Shown here in pieces: positions 19,063-29,894 of a stretch of 64,000 nt of DNA (positions are counted from its first letter, which is position 1; the number at the start of each line of letters is the position of its first letter). The notes under the pieces are model-generated. The model was not told the origin of the DNA. It ran no database searches and saw only the letters and a program-made list of their open reading frames with translations. Source of the DNA: Vreelandella subterranea (GTDB taxonomy: Bacteria > Pseudomonadota > Gammaproteobacteria > Pseudomonadales > Halomonadaceae); contig NZ_FOGS01000002.1 of the NCBI RefSeq assembly GCF_900111305.1, positions 124,001 through 188,000 on the forward strand, written 5' to 3'. The translations under genes and the position numbers were made by a program.

Positions 19063-19515
19063 GTGGAAAGCGAGCCATTAACCTATGCAGCCATAGGCCT
19101 TGTGATCGGCTTGATAATCGGCGCAGGATGCTACCGGTTACTGAGCAAAAGCCAGCGTCAGCTTGCTTCACTTCGCCAGACTCTATTGGAGCGTGAACAC
19201 CAAGTTGCGTCACTCAAGAATGGCGTCAGCCATCAACTATCCAGTGTGCATGAGTCGCTTGCAACAATCCGGCAGGAAGCTGACGAACTGGAAAAGAAGC
19301 TGCAGGACGACGCTGGTCATTGGCAGCTAGACCAGCTAACCCATCGCCCTGCCGAGTTGACCGACCTTCGCCCGGTGACCGGGCCAACAGATACCTTGGG
19401 CGCCCCCGCAACGCCCCGCGACTATGCCGATGGTCAGAACGGCACGCTCTCCGAACATTTCGGCCTCAAAGATAAAGACGCTCGCGACGAAGCGGCAACA
19501 CCGCCACGCTACTGA
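19063..19515 (+). CDS. zapG: ZapG / YhcB family envelope-division protein
   Basis: Inner-membrane protein of the DUF1043 (YhcB) family, linked elsewhere to coordination of cell division and envelope synthesis. 150 residues. I use the GTG at 19063, which has AGGGAG six bases upstream and places the transmembrane helix (YAAIGLVIGLIIGAGCY, about 7-23) at the N-terminus as the family requires. A cytoplasmic coiled coil follows at about 28-85, then a polar Pro/Asp-rich tail. It lies divergent from zapE, as in related genomes. Confidence 0.9.
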   Translation: MESEPLTYAAIGLVIGLIIGAGCYRLLSKSQRQLASLRQTLLEREHQVASLKNGVSHQLSSVHESLATIRQEADELEKKLQDDAGHWQLDQLTHRPAELTDLRPVTGPTDTLGAPATPRDYADGQNGTLSEHFGLKDKDARDEAATPPRY

Positions 19516-19536
19516 GCCTTCTTATCAGTGGAGGAG

Positions 19537-19566
19537 TTCGCTCTCGGCAGTATTGCCGAGGGCGAA
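19537..19566. terminator. Long hairpin between convergent zapG and the Nif3-family gene
   Basis: TTCGCTCTCGGCA and TGCCGAGGGCGAA pair over 13 positions (one T-G) around GTAT. Neither side has a clear T-run, so it may act as a bidirectional weak terminator or as an mRNA end stabiliser. Confidence 0.45.
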
Positions 19567-19571
19567 AGGGA

Positions 19572-20333
19572 TCAAGCAGGATTATCAATATCCACGAAGC
19601 GATGCATCACACCGTACTCATCGGCCAACCACTCCCCTAATGCCTGAACGCCGTACCGTTCGGTAGCATGATGCCCCGCCGCCAGGTAATGAATCCCCAT
19701 CTCCCTGGCAAGATGCGTCGTTCGCTCTGAAATTTCTCCGGAAACAAACGCCTGCGCCCCCCCTTCAAAAGCGGCACTGATCATGTCCTGCGCCCCCCCC
19801 GTGCACCAGGCGATACGCTCTATGTCACCCACACCCGGCGCTTCAATCAGCAGTGGCTCTCGCTGCAGGGTCTGGCTTATTTGCTCGGCAAGCGCTGTCG
19901 CGCTCAATGGTTTGGCAACGCGCCCTGACCAAAGCAGCCCCTCACCCAGCTCGCCATCCAGACAACCTTCGACTTTCCATCCGAGCCGCCTGCCCAGTTC
20001 AGCGTTGTTGCCCATCTCGCTGTGCGCATCCAAGGGTAAATGATAGGCCAGCAGGTTTATCCCGTGGTTCAGCAGGGTCTTGATTCGCTTTTGCTTCATC
20101 CCCGTAATGGCAACCGGTTCGTTCTTCCAGAAATAGCCATGGTGAACAATCAGCATATCGGCTTGCCAGCGCACTGCTTCATCAAGCAGGGACTGGCAGG
20201 CCGTCACCCCGGTCATGACACGCGCTACTCGATCACGGCCTGCCACCTGAAGACCGTTAATCGTAAAGTCCTTAAACTGTGAAGCGCGAAGCTGATGGTC
20301 GCAGGCTGCTACTAAACTATCGCGTTGAATCAC
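19572..20333 (-). CDS. Nif3-like dinuclear metal-centre protein (YbgI/DUF34 family)
   Basis: Member of the widespread Nif3/YbgI family, which has a dinuclear metal site; its proposed GTP cyclohydrolase-like activity is not generally proven. 253 residues from the GTG at 20333, which follows TTAGGAG at five bases. Frames starting further up (20378) exceed family length. Metal ligands are visible in IVHHGYFWK, in LLAYHLPLDAH and in the C-terminal AAGHHATERYG. It is not usually next to degS in enterobacteria, but I recall it near algW in pseudomonads. Confidence 0.9.
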   Translation of the reverse strand: MIQRDSLVAACDHQLRASQFKDFTINGLQVAGRDRVARVMTGVTACQSLLDEAVRWQADMLIVHHGYFWKNEPVAITGMKQKRIKTLLNHGINLLAYHLPLDAHSEMGNNAELGRRLGWKVEGCLDGELGEGLLWSGRVAKPLSATALAEQISQTLQREPLLIEAPGVGDIERIAWCTGGAQDMISAAFEGGAQAFVSGEISERTTHLAREMGIHYLAAGHHATERYGVQALGEWLADEYGVMHRFVDIDNPA

Positions 20334-20383
20334 CGTTGCTCCTAAGTATCTGCTGGCATCAATGAGAGACACACCCATAAAAT

Positions 20384-20403
20384 GTTATCCTATACGGGAT
20401 AAC
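20384..20403. promoter_or_regulatory. Perfect inverted repeat in the Nif3/degS divergent region
   Basis: GTTATCC-TATACG-GGATAAC: 7-bp arms around a 6-bp centre, about 50 bp before the Nif3-family start and 70 bp before degS. The spacing suits a dimeric repressor or activator overlapping promoters on both sides. No known consensus is recognised. Confidence 0.55.
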
Positions 20404-20472
20404 GGCTAGTGTAAGACTGACGGCCCGTCAGCGCTAATATCCACTTCTCGACGATCGCCAAAGGACCCCTCG

Positions 20473-21756
20473 ATGAAACGCTTTGTGCTGCCTTACATAT
20501 GGCCCATCATTACAGGCTTCTTGCTGGCAGCTGTCATCATGTTTGCGTTTCCTGAGCGCTTCCCGCTGCCCTTTCAGGCGCCGCCATCCCAGGCCGAAGC
20601 CCCCCTTTCTCTGGTCTCCACGGCAGACCAGGAGACCGACCCGGACCGACCGGCACCTGAAGTTCGGCAAGCGCCCCCCCTGAACCGCAACCAGGGCCCT
20701 GCCAGCTACGCCAATGCAGTCAATCAGGCGGCGCCTGCTGTGGTCAACATCTACTCGTCACGCATCATCGAACGCGACGAACACCCACTGATGTCAGACC
20801 CCTTCTTCCAGCAGTTTTTTAACGGCGACGACGCCACGACCCATCAACGCATGCTGTCGAGTCTGGGCTCCGGCGTCATCGTAAGTGACGAAGGCTATGT
20901 GCTCACCAATCATCATGTCATCAACGGTGCCGACGAAATTCAGGTGGCACTGCGCGATGGCCGCGAAGTGCTCGCCGAGGTAATTGGGACTGACCCGGAA
21001 AGCGACCTCGCCGTGCTTAAGATCGGTCTGGGAAACCTGCCTGTCATTGAGCTGAGCAATTCAACGGATGTTGCCGTCGGCGATGTCGCCCTGGCTATCG
21101 GCAATCCCTTTGGCGTCGGCCAGACGGTGACGATGGGGATTATCAGCGCCACCGGTCGCAGCCACCTGGGCCTGAACGCCTACGAAGATTTCATTCAGAC
21201 CGATGCGGCCATTAACCCCGGAAATTCTGGAGGGGCGTTAGTCAACCCGGAAGGCGCCCTGGTGGGCATTAATACGGCCATCTTTTCGCGTTCAGGGGGC
21301 TCTCAGGGTATCGGATTTGCCATTCCTGCCAACCTTGCCCATAGCATCCTGGACGAACTGGTGACCCAGGGCCGGGTCATCCGTGGCTGGCTGGGCATTG
21401 AGGCGCAGGCACTATCTCGCGAGCTTGCCGCCTCTTTCGGCCTGCGCACGCCTCAAGGGGTGATTGTCGCAGGCGTCGTGAACGGAGGGCCAGCAGAGAA
21501 GGCCGGCCTGTTGCCAGGCGATGTCCTGCTATCCGTCGATGGTCAACCTATCCTGGATGCGCGCGCCACCATGAGCGATATTGCCTCGATCAAGCCGGGC
21601 ACTGCACTGCCGCTGACGATTGTCCGCGACGGCGAACGCATGGAAATGACGCTGGATGTGGGTGAACGCCCCATTCCCTCGACACTCCCACGGCCCGATG
21701 GAACACGCCGAAGTGGCAAAAATGGCCGTAATGAAGGCGACCCAAACCAGCCCTGA
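20473..21756 (+). CDS. degS: DegS/AlgW-type periplasmic stress-sensing serine protease
   Basis: Membrane-anchored HtrA-family protease. In related bacteria it cleaves the anti-sigma factor RseA/MucA when its PDZ domain binds misfolded porin tails, releasing RpoE/AlgU. 427 residues. There is an N-terminal anchor at about 8-26 and a Pro-rich linker. The protease domain has the triad His148 (TNHHVI), Asp178 (ESDLAV) and Ser252 (GNSGGAL), and a single PDZ domain spans about 285-385. One PDZ plus an anchor favours DegS/AlgW over DegP or DegQ. The C-terminal tail is longer than in Escherichia coli DegS. Confidence 0.92.
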   Translation: MKRFVLPYIWPIITGFLLAAVIMFAFPERFPLPFQAPPSQAEAPLSLVSTADQETDPDRPAPEVRQAPPLNRNQGPASYANAVNQAAPAVVNIYSSRIIERDEHPLMSDPFFQQFFNGDDATTHQRMLSSLGSGVIVSDEGYVLTNHHVINGADEIQVALRDGREVLAEVIGTDPESDLAVLKIGLGNLPVIELSNSTDVAVGDVALAIGNPFGVGQTVTMGIISATGRSHLGLNAYEDFIQTDAAINPGNSGGALVNPEGALVGINTAIFSRSGGSQGIGFAIPANLAHSILDELVTQGRVIRGWLGIEAQALSRELAASFGLRTPQGVIVAGVVNGGPAEKAGLLPGDVLLSVDGQPILDARATMSDIASIKPGTALPLTIVRDGERMEMTLDVGERPIPSTLPRPDGTRRSGKNGRNEGDPNQP

Positions 21757-21795
21757 TGAGCTGGCCCTGGGCCGCCGCCTTTCTTCGTCAACCTA

Positions 21796-23115
21796 TCAGG
21801 CAGATTTGATACGATACTCAGCAGACCGTGCGTGGGCGGTCAACGATTCGCCCCGCGCCAGTACCGAGGCGACCTCTCCCAGCGCTGACGCGCCCTCGGC
21901 TGAACAGTGAATCAGCGACGAACGCTTTTGGAAATCGTAGACACCCAGCGGTGATGAGAAGCGCGCAGTGCCGGAAGTGGGAAGCACATGGTTCGGCCCT
22001 GCGCAGTAATCACCCAGCGCCTCTGCGGTATAACGCCCCATGAAGATGGCTCCCGCATGACGAATACCCGCCAGCCAGGTATCGGGCGTTGCCACTGAAA
22101 GCTCAAGGTGCTCGGGGGCCACCCGGTTGATCAGCGTGACGGCTTCCTGGGCATCGCGGCAGTGAACCAGCGCGCCGCGTCGACGCAATGACGCACGGAC
22201 GATATCGGCCCGCTCCAGGGTCGGAAGCAGACGCTCTATCGCGGCTTCTACATCCGCCAGATGCTGAGCATCCCAGCTCACCAGGATAGCTTGAGCATCT
22301 TCATCGTGCTCCGCCTGGGAAAACAGGTCCATCGCCAGCCAATCAGGATCGGTCAATCCATCCGACACCACCATGATTTCAGAGGGGCCGGCAATCATGT
22401 CGATACCCACCTGACCAAACACGGCCCGCTTGGCCGTGGCCACATAGATATTGCCCGGTCCAACGATCTTATCCACCCTGGGGACGCTTTCCGTTCCATA
22501 GGCCAGGGCGCCAATGGCCTGGGCACCGCCGATGGTAAACACCTGGTTCACACCGGCCACGTGCGCTGCCGCCAGCACCAGATCGTTGAGCACGCCATCG
22601 GGAGTGGGGACCACCATGATGATCTCTTGCACCCCCGCCACATGGGCAGGAATCGCATTCATCAGCACCGATGAGGGATAGGCGGCCTTGCCGCCAGGCA
22701 CGTAAATTCCCGCGCGGTCGATAGCCGTTACCTGCTGGCCAAGCACCGTGCCGTCAGGTTCTTCATATTGCCAGGAGGTCGGCTTCTGACGCTCGTGATA
22801 ACACCGGATTCGCTCAGCTGCACTCGCCAGGGCATCGCGCTGCTGAGCAGGCAGCGACTCAAAGGCGTGGCGTAATTGCTCGGCCGTCAGGCGAAGCTCA
22901 TCCATATGAGTAACCGAGACGCGATCAAAGCGATTGGTGGCTTCGATGACTGCCGCATCGCCATGACGCTTGACGTTGGTGAGAATCTCATTGACGCGCG
23001 TCTGAACGGCACTATCTGACACGCCTTCCCAGTCCAGCAACGCATCCAGTTGTCCGGCAAACGACTCATCGGCAGTATTGAGTCGTGCTATCGTCGCGGT
23101 AGCGTTATCGTTCAT
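21796..23115 (-). CDS. hisD: Histidinol dehydrogenase
   Basis: Zinc enzyme for the last two steps of histidine synthesis (histidinol to histidine with two NAD+). 439 residues. Seen: [22 protein letters not shown] in the N-terminal half, [23 protein letters not shown], and [14 protein letters not shown] near the C-terminus. It follows hisG after 11 bp. A hisC gene, which I remember after hisD in Pseudomonas, is not present; degS comes next in the opposite direction. Confidence 0.98.
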   Translation of the reverse strand: MNDNATATIARLNTADESFAGQLDALLDWEGVSDSAVQTRVNEILTNVKRHGDAAVIEATNRFDRVSVTHMDELRLTAEQLRHAFESLPAQQRDALASAAERIRCYHERQKPTSWQYEEPDGTVLGQQVTAIDRAGIYVPGGKAAYPSSVLMNAIPAHVAGVQEIIMVVPTPDGVLNDLVLAAAHVAGVNQVFTIGGAQAIGALAYGTESVPRVDKIVGPGNIYVATAKRAVFGQVGIDMIAGPSEIMVVSDGLTDPDWLAMDLFSQAEHDEDAQAILVSWDAQHLADVEAAIERLLPTLERADIVRASLRRRGALVHCRDAQEAVTLINRVAPEHLELSVATPDTWLAGIRHAGAIFMGRYTAEALGDYCAGPNHVLPTSGTARFSSPLGVYDFQKRSSLIHCSAEGASALGEVASVLARGESLTAHARSAEYRIKSA

Positions 23116-23126
23116 GGCAACCTCAC

Positions 23127-23783
23127 TTAGTCGGCGGGCGATATCGTCTTACGGTCGGCAATGGCGCGCTCCAGGCGAGCCAGCAATGGCTTGATACGCG
23201 CGTGCTTCATCGTCATGGCGGCCTTGTTGGCCACTAGGCGCGTGCTGATCGGGGCAATCAGCTCACGCGGTTCCATGCCATTGGCGCGCAGGGTATTACC
23301 GGTGTCGACGATATCGACAATTTCGTCGGCCAGGTTCATCAACGGCGCCAGTTCCATGGCGCCATAAAGCTTGATCACCTCCGCCTGGATACCTTGTTCG
23401 GCGTAGTAACGCCGGGCGATATTGACGAACTTCGTTGCCACCCGGCGACGCGCCAGCTTCGGCGACTCACCGGTAACGCCAGCCGTCATCAGCTTGCAAC
23501 GTGCAATATCGAGATCGAGCGGCTCATAAAGCCCTTCGGCACCGTGCTCTAAAAGAACATCCTTGCCGGCGACCCCCAGGTCGGCGGCCCCAAGCTGAAC
23601 GTAAGTCGGTACGTCCACTGCTCTGATCACGACGAATTTGACGTCGGGCAGGTTAGTATCGAACAGCAGCTTACGGCTTTTATTTAAATCCTCAGTAGGC
23701 GTGATGCCCGCATCGGCTAGCAGCGGCAGCGTCTCTTCCAGAATACGGCCCTTTGAGAGGGCTAAAATCAGTTGCTTACTCAT
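23127..23783 (-). CDS. hisG: ATP phosphoribosyltransferase, short form (HisG-S)
   Basis: First step of histidine synthesis: ATP + PRPP to phosphoribosyl-ATP. 218 residues, the short catalytic form lacking the C-terminal regulatory ACT-like domain. In known cases this form needs a separate HisZ subunit for activity and histidine feedback; no hisZ lies in this window. Seen: [13 protein letters not shown] at the N-terminus and [15 protein letters not shown] with the PRPP-binding loop. The ATG at 23783 fits the family; a TTG at 23795 is possible. Neither has a clear Shine-Dalgarno. Confidence 0.96.
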   Translation of the reverse strand: MSKQLILALSKGRILEETLPLLADAGITPTEDLNKSRKLLFDTNLPDVKFVVIRAVDVPTYVQLGAADLGVAGKDVLLEHGAEGLYEPLDLDIARCKLMTAGVTGESPKLARRRVATKFVNIARRYYAEQGIQAEVIKLYGAMELAPLMNLADEIVDIVDTGNTLRANGMEPRELIAPISTRLVANKAAMTMKHARIKPLLARLERAIADRKTISPAD

Positions 23784-23813
23784 TTTGGATGCCAATGGTG
23801 TTGGAGGCCAGGC

Positions 23814-25338
<1,525 letters not shown>

Positions 25339-25436
25339 AGGTCAGAAACTCCTTAAAGGACATTGGTAAAGGGCTGGATGGACATCAAGAGGATGACATC
25401 ATAAAGAAAAGCCGAGGCTTTGGCGACGCCCAGGGA

Positions 25437-25775
25437 TCAGTCGGCAGACTGTTCGTCCGGCGCCTGGATCAGTGCGTCCAACTCGGCAAGCTCGGCAAGC
25501 CGCTGGAGCGGCGCTGAAAGGGCAATAGACGTCACCCTGATACGATATTCATGGCAGGTGCGCAGCCACTGGAGCAAGACACTCAAGGCGACGTTGCGCG
25601 GTGTTACCACCTTGCTGAAATCAAACGCGACTGTCTTGGGCTGCTGACTGGACAGCCAGCGCGAGCCCTCTGCGGCAAGCGCTGCCGCAGAGGCAATATC
25701 CACATCCCCCTGTACGCTCAGACCATCCCCCTGCTGGCGCAGCGATACATCGCGATCGGCAAAAATCACCGTCAC
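25437..25775 (-). CDS. mlaB: Phospholipid-transport STAS-domain protein MlaB
   Basis: Cytoplasmic STAS-domain subunit that binds MlaF and stabilises the MlaFEDB complex, which moves phospholipids between the inner membrane and MlaC. 112 residues. VQGDVDIASAAALAAEG and VAFDFSKVVTPRNVALSVLL are typical STAS segments, with the usual anti-sigma-antagonist Ser region present as TPRNVA. Its start overlaps the mlaC stop by 4 bp. There are 98 bp before ibaG, with nothing recognisable in them. Confidence 0.88.
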   Translation of the reverse strand: MTVIFADRDVSLRQQGDGLSVQGDVDIASAAALAAEGSRWLSSQQPKTVAFDFSKVVTPRNVALSVLLQWLRTCHEYRIRVTSIALSAPLQRLAELAELDALIQAPDEQSAD

Positions 25776-26431
25776 GCATCGCCCCCTTCTTCAAGCTCAT
25801 CGACGCCCACATCCGGCGACCAACCATTGATCACCGCATCGTAATCCCGGTTATTGTCACGCATTGCCTGGTCAAACTGGTTACGAAAAGTCAGCCCCAG
25901 ATTGATACCGTTCACGATCACGTTGACGACCCGCCACTCACCGTCAGACAGCCGCAGACTGTAGTTGACGGGGTATACATCACCATTAGTAGCAATCACT
26001 TCCATGGCCACGCTGGCACGGTCTTCTTCACGCTGGGGGCGCTGGTCATCCAGAACGCGAATGTCATCGTAGTCAAAAGTCACCAGCCCGCGCGTATACG
26101 TATCGATAAGCGTTTGACGGAAAACGTCAACAAAACGGCTGCGCTGCTCCGGCGACGCATTGCGGAAGTAACTTCCCATCACGCTGGCACCGATGTAGCG
26201 AAAATCAGCCACTTGTTCCAGACTGTCCTCGACTTCCCGTTTCAGCTCATCGATATTTGCCTGGTAATACGCTTCCCGGCCTTCAAGCTGGGCCATGAAT
26301 TCGTTGATGTTGTTGCGAATCATCTCTTCGGGCGGCTCGGGTTGAGCGCTTGCCGAGAGCGGCACCATCGCGGCAAGCAGTGCGACAGCAAAGGTGAACA
26401 CCAACATTAGCGGCCATTTATTTACAGACAT
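25772..26431 (-). CDS. mlaC: Periplasmic phospholipid-binding protein MlaC
   Basis: Soluble shuttle that carries phospholipid between the outer-membrane MlaA complex and the inner-membrane MlaFEDB transporter. 219 residues. There is a signal peptide of about 29 residues ending ASA, then the Ttg2D/MlaC fold with VADFRYIGASVMGSYF and a YTRGLVTFDY segment. The C-terminus is acidic (VDELEEGGDA). The 109-bp gap to mlaD is larger than the other gaps in the operon. Confidence 0.95.
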   Translation of the reverse strand: MSVNKWPLMLVFTFAVALLAAMVPLSASAQPEPPEEMIRNNINEFMAQLEGREAYYQANIDELKREVEDSLEQVADFRYIGASVMGSYFRNASPEQRSRFVDVFRQTLIDTYTRGLVTFDYDDIRVLDDQRPQREEDRASVAMEVIATNGDVYPVNYSLRLSDGEWRVVNVIVNGINLGLTFRNQFDQAMRDNNRDYDAVINGWSPDVGVDELEEGGDA

Positions 26432-26540
26432 CCTGTTATCCTCCTGTTGACGGCGAATAGGCCTCCGTCACCTGTTTCAACGCAAGCGTTCGACGCTAGC
26501 GGGTCAAATAAAAACGGCAAACCGTACCGCATCACAATAA

Positions 26541-27005
26541 TCAGTTGGTTGCCATATTGGATATAAATTGCTGAATAAGTTCTTCGAGCACCAGCGCCGA
26601 TTGGGTATCGCGTATCGTATCGCCCTCCTCAAGCGTTTCTGGATCGCCCCCCATGCTCAGGCCAACGTACTGTTCGCCTAGCAGCCCCGAGGTCAGGATC
26701 GCGGCCGTGGCATCCCGGGAAATCTGGCCTTCCAACTCATTGGTCAGGCTCAGGGTTACCCGAGCGTCATACCATTCGGTATCCAGCTCGATCGACTCGA
26801 CGCGCCCCACCGTGACCCCCGCCATGGACACCCGCGCACGAGGCTTCAGGCCGCCGATATTGGAAAAGTTAGCCTCCAGTTGATATGTATTCGACGCGCC
26901 CGAGAAGGTCAAACCACTCACTCGTAACCCCAGAAACACCAACCCCAAGATACCCACCAGGATAAACAGGCCGACGCCAAACTCCATGCTCCTGCTACGC
27001 TTCAT
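26541..27005 (-). CDS. mlaD: MCE-domain phospholipid transporter MlaD
   Basis: Inner-membrane anchored MCE protein that forms a hexameric ring on MlaE. 154 residues. A transmembrane anchor lies at about 9-27 (FGVGLFILVGILGLVFLGL), then the MCE domain with FSNIGGLKPRARVSMAGVTVG at about 45-65 and SGLLGEQYVGLSMGG at about 107-121. The C-terminal helix (EELIQQFIS) is the usual hydrophobic pore helix. 17 bp after mlaE. Confidence 0.97.
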   Translation of the reverse strand: MKRSRSMEFGVGLFILVGILGLVFLGLRVSGLTFSGASNTYQLEANFSNIGGLKPRARVSMAGVTVGRVESIELDTEWYDARVTLSLTNELEGQISRDATAAILTSGLLGEQYVGLSMGGDPETLEEGDTIRDTQSALVLEELIQQFISNMATN

Positions 27006-27022
27006 GAAACTGCTCCAGCTAA

Positions 27023-27823
27023 TCAGAGGCCGCCAAACATAACGGCGGTTAATACGAAATCAAGCCCCAGTACCGCAAGCGACGAATAGACGACGGTACG
27101 CGTTGTCGCACGGGAAATACCCTCGGAGGTAGGCAACAGATCATAGCCCTGAAAAACCGCAATCCAGGTGACCACCACGGCGAACACGATGCTTTTGACC
27201 ATGCCGTTGCCAATGTCGTTGATAAACGCCACGCTGGCCTGCATGTTGCTCCAGTAGGAACCTTCGAAAACACCCAGCCACTCGACGCCAACCAGATAGC
27301 CGCCCCAAATGCCAACAACGCTGAACCCCACGGTGAGAATTGGCAGCGCCACGACACCTGCCCAGAAACGTGGCGCCACCACCCTCCTCAGTGGATCCAC
27401 GCCAATCATCTCCATGCTGGTTAGCTGCTCGGTGGCTTTCATCAAGCCAATTTCAGCGGTCAGCGCCGAGCCAGCCCGACCGGCAAATAACAACGCCGCA
27501 ACCACAGGGGCCAGTTCACGCAACAGCGAAAGCGCCACCATCTGCCCCAGGGCGTCCTCGGCGCCAAAATCAACCAGGATCGTGTAACCCTGAAGCGCCA
27601 GCACCATTCCGATGAACAGGCCGGAAACCAGCACAATGGCCAGTGACAAGACACCGACAAAATGCAACTGGCGAACCCACAGGCGAAAGCCTTCGGCTGA
27701 TGGGATACCCACCGCCGACTGGGCAAGAAACACTCCGGCACGCCCCAATGATTCCACCAAGTCACAGCTGCGCCGCCCTAACCGGGTGATACGCATGGCG
27801 ACCTGCCCTCCCTTCATCGACAT
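27023..27823 (-). CDS. mlaE: Phospholipid transporter permease MlaE
   Basis: Membrane permease of the Mla ABC transporter. 266 residues with about five transmembrane helices. Seen: [41 protein letters not shown] (the coupling region) and [21 protein letters not shown]. The first ATG shares a base with the mlaF stop and has GAGGAGGAG before it. An internal ATG at 27796 with GGAGGG upstream is an alternative. Confidence 0.97.
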   Translation of the reverse strand: MSMKGGQVAMRITRLGRRSCDLVESLGRAGVFLAQSAVGIPSAEGFRLWVRQLHFVGVLSLAIVLVSGLFIGMVLALQGYTILVDFGAEDALGQMVALSLLRELAPVVAALLFAGRAGSALTAEIGLMKATEQLTSMEMIGVDPLRRVVAPRFWAGVVALPILTVGFSVVGIWGGYLVGVEWLGVFEGSYWSNMQASVAFINDIGNGMVKSIVFAVVVTWIAVFQGYDLLPTSEGISRATTRTVVYSSLAVLGLDFVLTAVMFGGL

Positions 27824-28644
27824 CAGGCTCCTCCTCGGGTCGCCGTATCGCCCAGCATATCCTGGTAAAACTGAGCGGCTGGATAATGGAAAGGTACCGG
27901 GCCATCGGGCTCACCATGGATAAACTGCTTCACCCGCGCGTCCTGGTTGACGTCAAGATCTGCTGGCGTTCCATGCGCCACCACATGGCCCTCGGAAATA
28001 AAGTAAAGATAATCGGCAATCGTCAGGGTCTCCTTAATATCGTGAGAAACCACCACTGACGTCAGGTTCAGCGCCTGATTGAGGCGCTTGATCAGTTGCA
28101 CAAGCACGCCCATGGAAATCGGGTCCTGCCCCACAAAAGGCTCGTCATAAAGGATCAGTTCTGGATCCAGCGCCACGGCCCGCGCCAGCGCAACGCGCCG
28201 GGCCATTCCACCGGAAAGCTCGGCTGGCGTGAGGTGCCGAGCGCCGCGCAGGCCCACTGCCTGAAGCTTGAGCAACACCAGGTCACGGATCATGGCATCG
28301 GGCAGGTCCGTATGAACCCGCAGCGGAAATGCCACGTTTTCGTAGACATCCAGATCGGAAAACAGCGCCCCGCTTTGAAACAGCATGCCCATGCGCTTGC
28401 GCAGCGTAAATAGTGCCTTGCGCGAAAGCCGATGCACGTCGTCCCCGTCAATCAGCACGCGGCCCTTATCGGGGGTCAGTTGCCCACCGATAAGCTTTAA
28501 CAGGGTCGTTTTGCCTGTCCCGCTGGGCCCCATGATCGCCGTCACTTTACCGTGCGGAATGGTCATGTTCACCCCGCGAAAAATCTCGCTATCACCCCGC
28601 GAAAAATACAGGTTATCGACTTCAATAAAAGGCACATCGCTCAT
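27823..28644 (-). CDS. mlaF: Phospholipid transporter ATPase MlaF
   Basis: ATPase subunit of the Mla transporter. 273 residues from the ATG at 28644, close to Escherichia coli MlaF. Walker [10 protein letters not shown], signature [15 protein letters not shown] and Walker [14 protein letters not shown] are intact, followed by the switch His in VVVSHD. It heads mlaFEDCB-ibaG-murA-hisG-hisD and is divergent from kdsD. Confidence 0.97.
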   Translation of the reverse strand: MSDVPFIEVDNLYFSRGDSEIFRGVNMTIPHGKVTAIMGPSGTGKTTLLKLIGGQLTPDKGRVLIDGDDVHRLSRKALFTLRKRMGMLFQSGALFSDLDVYENVAFPLRVHTDLPDAMIRDLVLLKLQAVGLRGARHLTPAELSGGMARRVALARAVALDPELILYDEPFVGQDPISMGVLVQLIKRLNQALNLTSVVVSHDIKETLTIADYLYFISEGHVVAHGTPADLDVNQDARVKQFIHGEPDGPVPFHYPAAQFYQDMLGDTATRGGA

Positions 28645-28718
28645 GGAACCATCAACTCTCGCGTTTACTTGCACATTCGCGCGTTTCACGCAGCAATCAG
28701 TAAATAGTGATAACAACT

Positions 28719-28746
28719 CACGTTTAAAAAACCACGTTTAAAAACC
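28719..28746. repeat. 14-bp tandem duplication between mlaF and kdsD
   Basis: CACGTTTAAAAAAC (28719-28732) is followed directly by CACGTTTAAAAACC (28733-28746), one mismatch. It lies 75-102 bp before mlaF and about 125 bp before kdsD, in AT-rich DNA where the divergent promoters must be. I found no convincing -35/-10 pair here. Confidence 0.85.
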
Positions 28747-28871
28747 ATTATCGAACAACGTATTCTAACCCTACCTGACGATGACAAGCGAGCATCGCTT
28801 ATTCTTACAACAAAACGATGGGGCAAAGACCACTCGGTCAATGTTACGCTTACGCCTGATTGTCATTTTTA

Positions 28872-29873
28872 ATGAGCCACCCATTGCCCATGCCAGCAAC
28901 CACTGAAACCACCCCTTTTCGCCAAAGCGCATTGCGCACGCTAGACATTGAGCAAGCCGCCATCGCAGGCTTGGCCAGCAAGCTGGATGGGCATTTCGAC
29001 CATGCCTGCGAGCTGGTCCTGGCCTGCCAGGGACGCGTGGTGGTTACCGGCATGGGCAAGTCAGGCCATATTGCCGGTAAAATCGCGGCGACACTGGCCA
29101 GTACCGGCTCGCCGGCGTTTTTCGTTCACCCTGGCGAAGCCAGTCATGGTGATCTGGGCATGATTACCCGCAGCGATGTTGTGATCGCACTGTCTAACTC
29201 AGGGGAGACCGCTGAGGTGACGGCTCTGCTGCCACTGCTGAAGCGTCTGGGTACACCACTGATCAGCATGACAGGGCGCCCGTCCTCGACACTTGCCCAG
29301 CATGCGGATGCTCACCTGGACAGCAGTGTCGATCGGGAAGCGTGCCCACTGGATCTTGCCCCGACAAGCTCCACGACAGCGGCATTAGCGCTGGGCGACG
29401 CTCTCGCGGTTGCCCTGCTTGAAGCCCGTGGCTTTACCGCCGAGGATTTCGCCCTTTCGCACCCCGGCGGCAGCCTGGGCCGACGCCTGCTGCTTCGCGT
29501 GCGCGACCTGATGCATCAGGGCGATCGCCTACCCCAGGTTGCCCTGGGCAGCCCCCTGCGCGATGCGTTACTGGAGATCACCCAGCAGGGACTGGGGTTC
29601 ACCTGCGTGGTGGACCCTGATGGCCTGCTAGTCGGCGTATACACGGATGGCGATCTGCGCCGCACCCTGGATACTTTCCACGACCTGCGTGACGTCCGGG
29701 TAGATGACGTCATGACCCGACCGGGCAAACGCATACCCCCCGACCTTCTCGCGGCGGAAGCCGTTCGCATCATGGAAGACAATCGTATTACCGCGCTGGC
29801 AGTGGTGGACGAACACCAGCGCCCGATAGGCGCGCTGCATATGCATGACCTGCTTGCCAGCGGCGTTATTTAA
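28872..29873 (+). CDS. kdsD: D-arabinose 5-phosphate isomerase
   Basis: Converts ribulose 5-phosphate to arabinose 5-phosphate, the first step of Kdo synthesis for LPS. 333 residues. A SIS domain (VVTGMGKSGHIAGKIAATLA, about 56-75; ALSNSGETAEV) is followed by two CBS repeats from about 210 (VRDLMHQGDRLP and VDDVMTRPGKRIP). The catalytic His region HPGEASHGDLGMI is present. The ATG at 28872 is the first plausible start but has no clear Shine-Dalgarno; an ATG at 28890 is possible. Confidence 0.96.
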   Translation: MSHPLPMPATTETTPFRQSALRTLDIEQAAIAGLASKLDGHFDHACELVLACQGRVVVTGMGKSGHIAGKIAATLASTGSPAFFVHPGEASHGDLGMITRSDVVIALSNSGETAEVTALLPLLKRLGTPLISMTGRPSSTLAQHADAHLDSSVDREACPLDLAPTSSTTAALALGDALAVALLEARGFTAEDFALSHPGGSLGRRLLLRVRDLMHQGDRLPQVALGSPLRDALLEITQQGLGFTCVVDPDGLLVGVYTDGDLRRTLDTFHDLRDVRVDDVMTRPGKRIPPDLLAAEAVRIMEDNRITALAVVDEHQRPIGALHMHDLLASGVI

Positions 29874-29894
29874 CTTCAATCGACCGGAGACCCA

